NCBI GenBank assembly: GCA_013396915.1
Contig: VWZL01002028.1
Location: 227,334 to 291,333, forward strand
Reading direction: 5' to 3'
Length of the DNA: 64,000 nucleotides
Origin: Stercorarius parasiticus
Taxonomy: Eukaryota; Chordata; Aves; Charadriiformes; Stercorariidae
Below are positions 63,216-64,000 of this stretch, piece by piece. The stretch's first letter is position 1. Each line of letters starts with the position of its first letter. Both the position numbers and the translations under genes were made by a program. The notes under the pieces are model-generated. The model saw only the letters and a program-made list of their open reading frames with translations, was not told the origin of the DNA and ran no database searches.

Positions 63216-64000
63216 GTGGCAGGAGGGGAAGCCAAAATAATACCCTGCCCTGGCTATTCTCAAGCCCATCACAGGACCCATCAGCCCACCACAGCCCAAT
63301 CTCCACAAGCCCAGAGAGGCACAGAGGCACAAGGGCAGGCAGAAACCCAAATTAAGGACTCGGAAGAAGGGACACCCTGTTTGGACCCTTCCCAGGGCTG
63401 TCCCAGCAGGGCCTCAGACGCAGTATACAGGCATGAAATCCATCAAGATGGGTCAATACTAGAGCACCTTTTGAACGGAGAGGGGTTGCTGCACAGGGAT
63501 ATGGGACACATTATGGGATGTGGGGGAAGAGCATTTTGGGATTGCACAAGACTTGTTACGGGGTGTTTATGGAAGGCACCAGAGGTGGGAAAAGGGATAG
63601 ATTTAAATGATTTGGGGATGAACAAGTGTGGGAAAAGTAAGAGAGGTATGGGGATATAAAACATTGGTCACATGTAGCCAGTCTGTTGTTTGGTACACTT
63701 GTTTGGCCGCACCCTGCCCTATCTTATTATATTCATTTCTAACTCTCTGGGTGAGGGACTCTAGTTATTATGCGAGTGTGTGCATGGGGGTTTGAGTGCA
63801 GCTGCTGGAGTCAGACCACAGATGTGAGGGCCAATGTGTCCATGGAATAAGTGTGGAAGTGCTAGCCCATATGGAGGTGAACTGGCCTGGAAGCCAGGGA
63901 TGTCTTTAGGGGCAAGAACATGGGGGAGTTAGCTACTGGAGACCAGGGCCAAAAAATATATATCTATTTTCCCACACCCCTCGCTAGAGGACCTCTCTCC
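63216..64000 (+). mobile_element. Probable avian LTR-retroelement sequence, truncated by window edge
   Basis: The composition changes sharply to G-rich. A TATA-like box (gggatataaaac, 63649-63660) is followed by cttgtttggccgcaccctgcc and ctctctgggtgagggactc, a style I associate with dispersed avian ERV LTRs. A 147-codon open frame (63216-63659) ends just before it. No gag, pol or env domain is visible, and neither LTR terminus nor a primer-binding site can be fixed. It could instead be a different dispersed repeat. The assignment rests on recognition of the sequence style and not on an alignment. Confidence 0.45.

Overview
The window is vertebrate nuclear DNA, almost certainly from a bird. 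The evidence is a 3'-truncated CR1 LINE ending in the avian ATTCTATG-type tail, a low density of interspersed repeats, and compact introns. The one gene I can identify is EPAS1 (HIF-2alpha), on the + strand. Its coding exons 2 to 16 lie between 1413 and 36230, and its 3' UTR runs to a poly(A) site near 38500. Exon 1, which carries the ATG, the 5' UTR and the promoter, lies upstream of the window. By homology exon 1 should add about nine residues, giving a protein of about 864 amino acids. Residue numbers below assume this and are provisional.

Layout: 1-1412 is the 3' end of intron 1. 1413-14410 holds exons 2-6 (bHLH, PAS-A and the start of PAS-B), with an 11 kb intron 2 that contains the CR1 copy at about 8660-9120. 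14411-28421 has two large introns (6 and 7) around exon 7. 28422-36230 holds the dense 3' half of the gene: the rest of PAS-B, both oxygen-dependent degrons, a polyglutamine run, nuclear localisation sequences and the C-terminal activation domain. 36231-38500 is an AU-rich 3' UTR. 38500-63200 is about 25 kb of apparently intergenic DNA with simple repeats, a GC-richer block at 49.5-50.2 kb and no protein I recognise. 63200-64000 looks like an LTR-retrovirus-derived repeat that continues past the window edge.

All fifteen visible coding exons have GT/AG boundaries and compatible phases, with no frameshift or premature stop. The residues that make the protein oxygen-regulated are all encoded: the Pro in each of the two LAP degron motifs (PHD/VHL control) and the CTAD Asn in CEVNVPV (FIH control). 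The sequence therefore describes an ordinary functional hypoxia sensor gene. I found no bacterial-type system, CRISPR array, RNA gene cluster or clearly new system. The Part 2 items are modest: short frame-open introns that could yield truncated isoforms, a Q-tract, repeated palindromic E-boxes, a perfect hairpin, the repeat remnants, and a possible small antisense exon.
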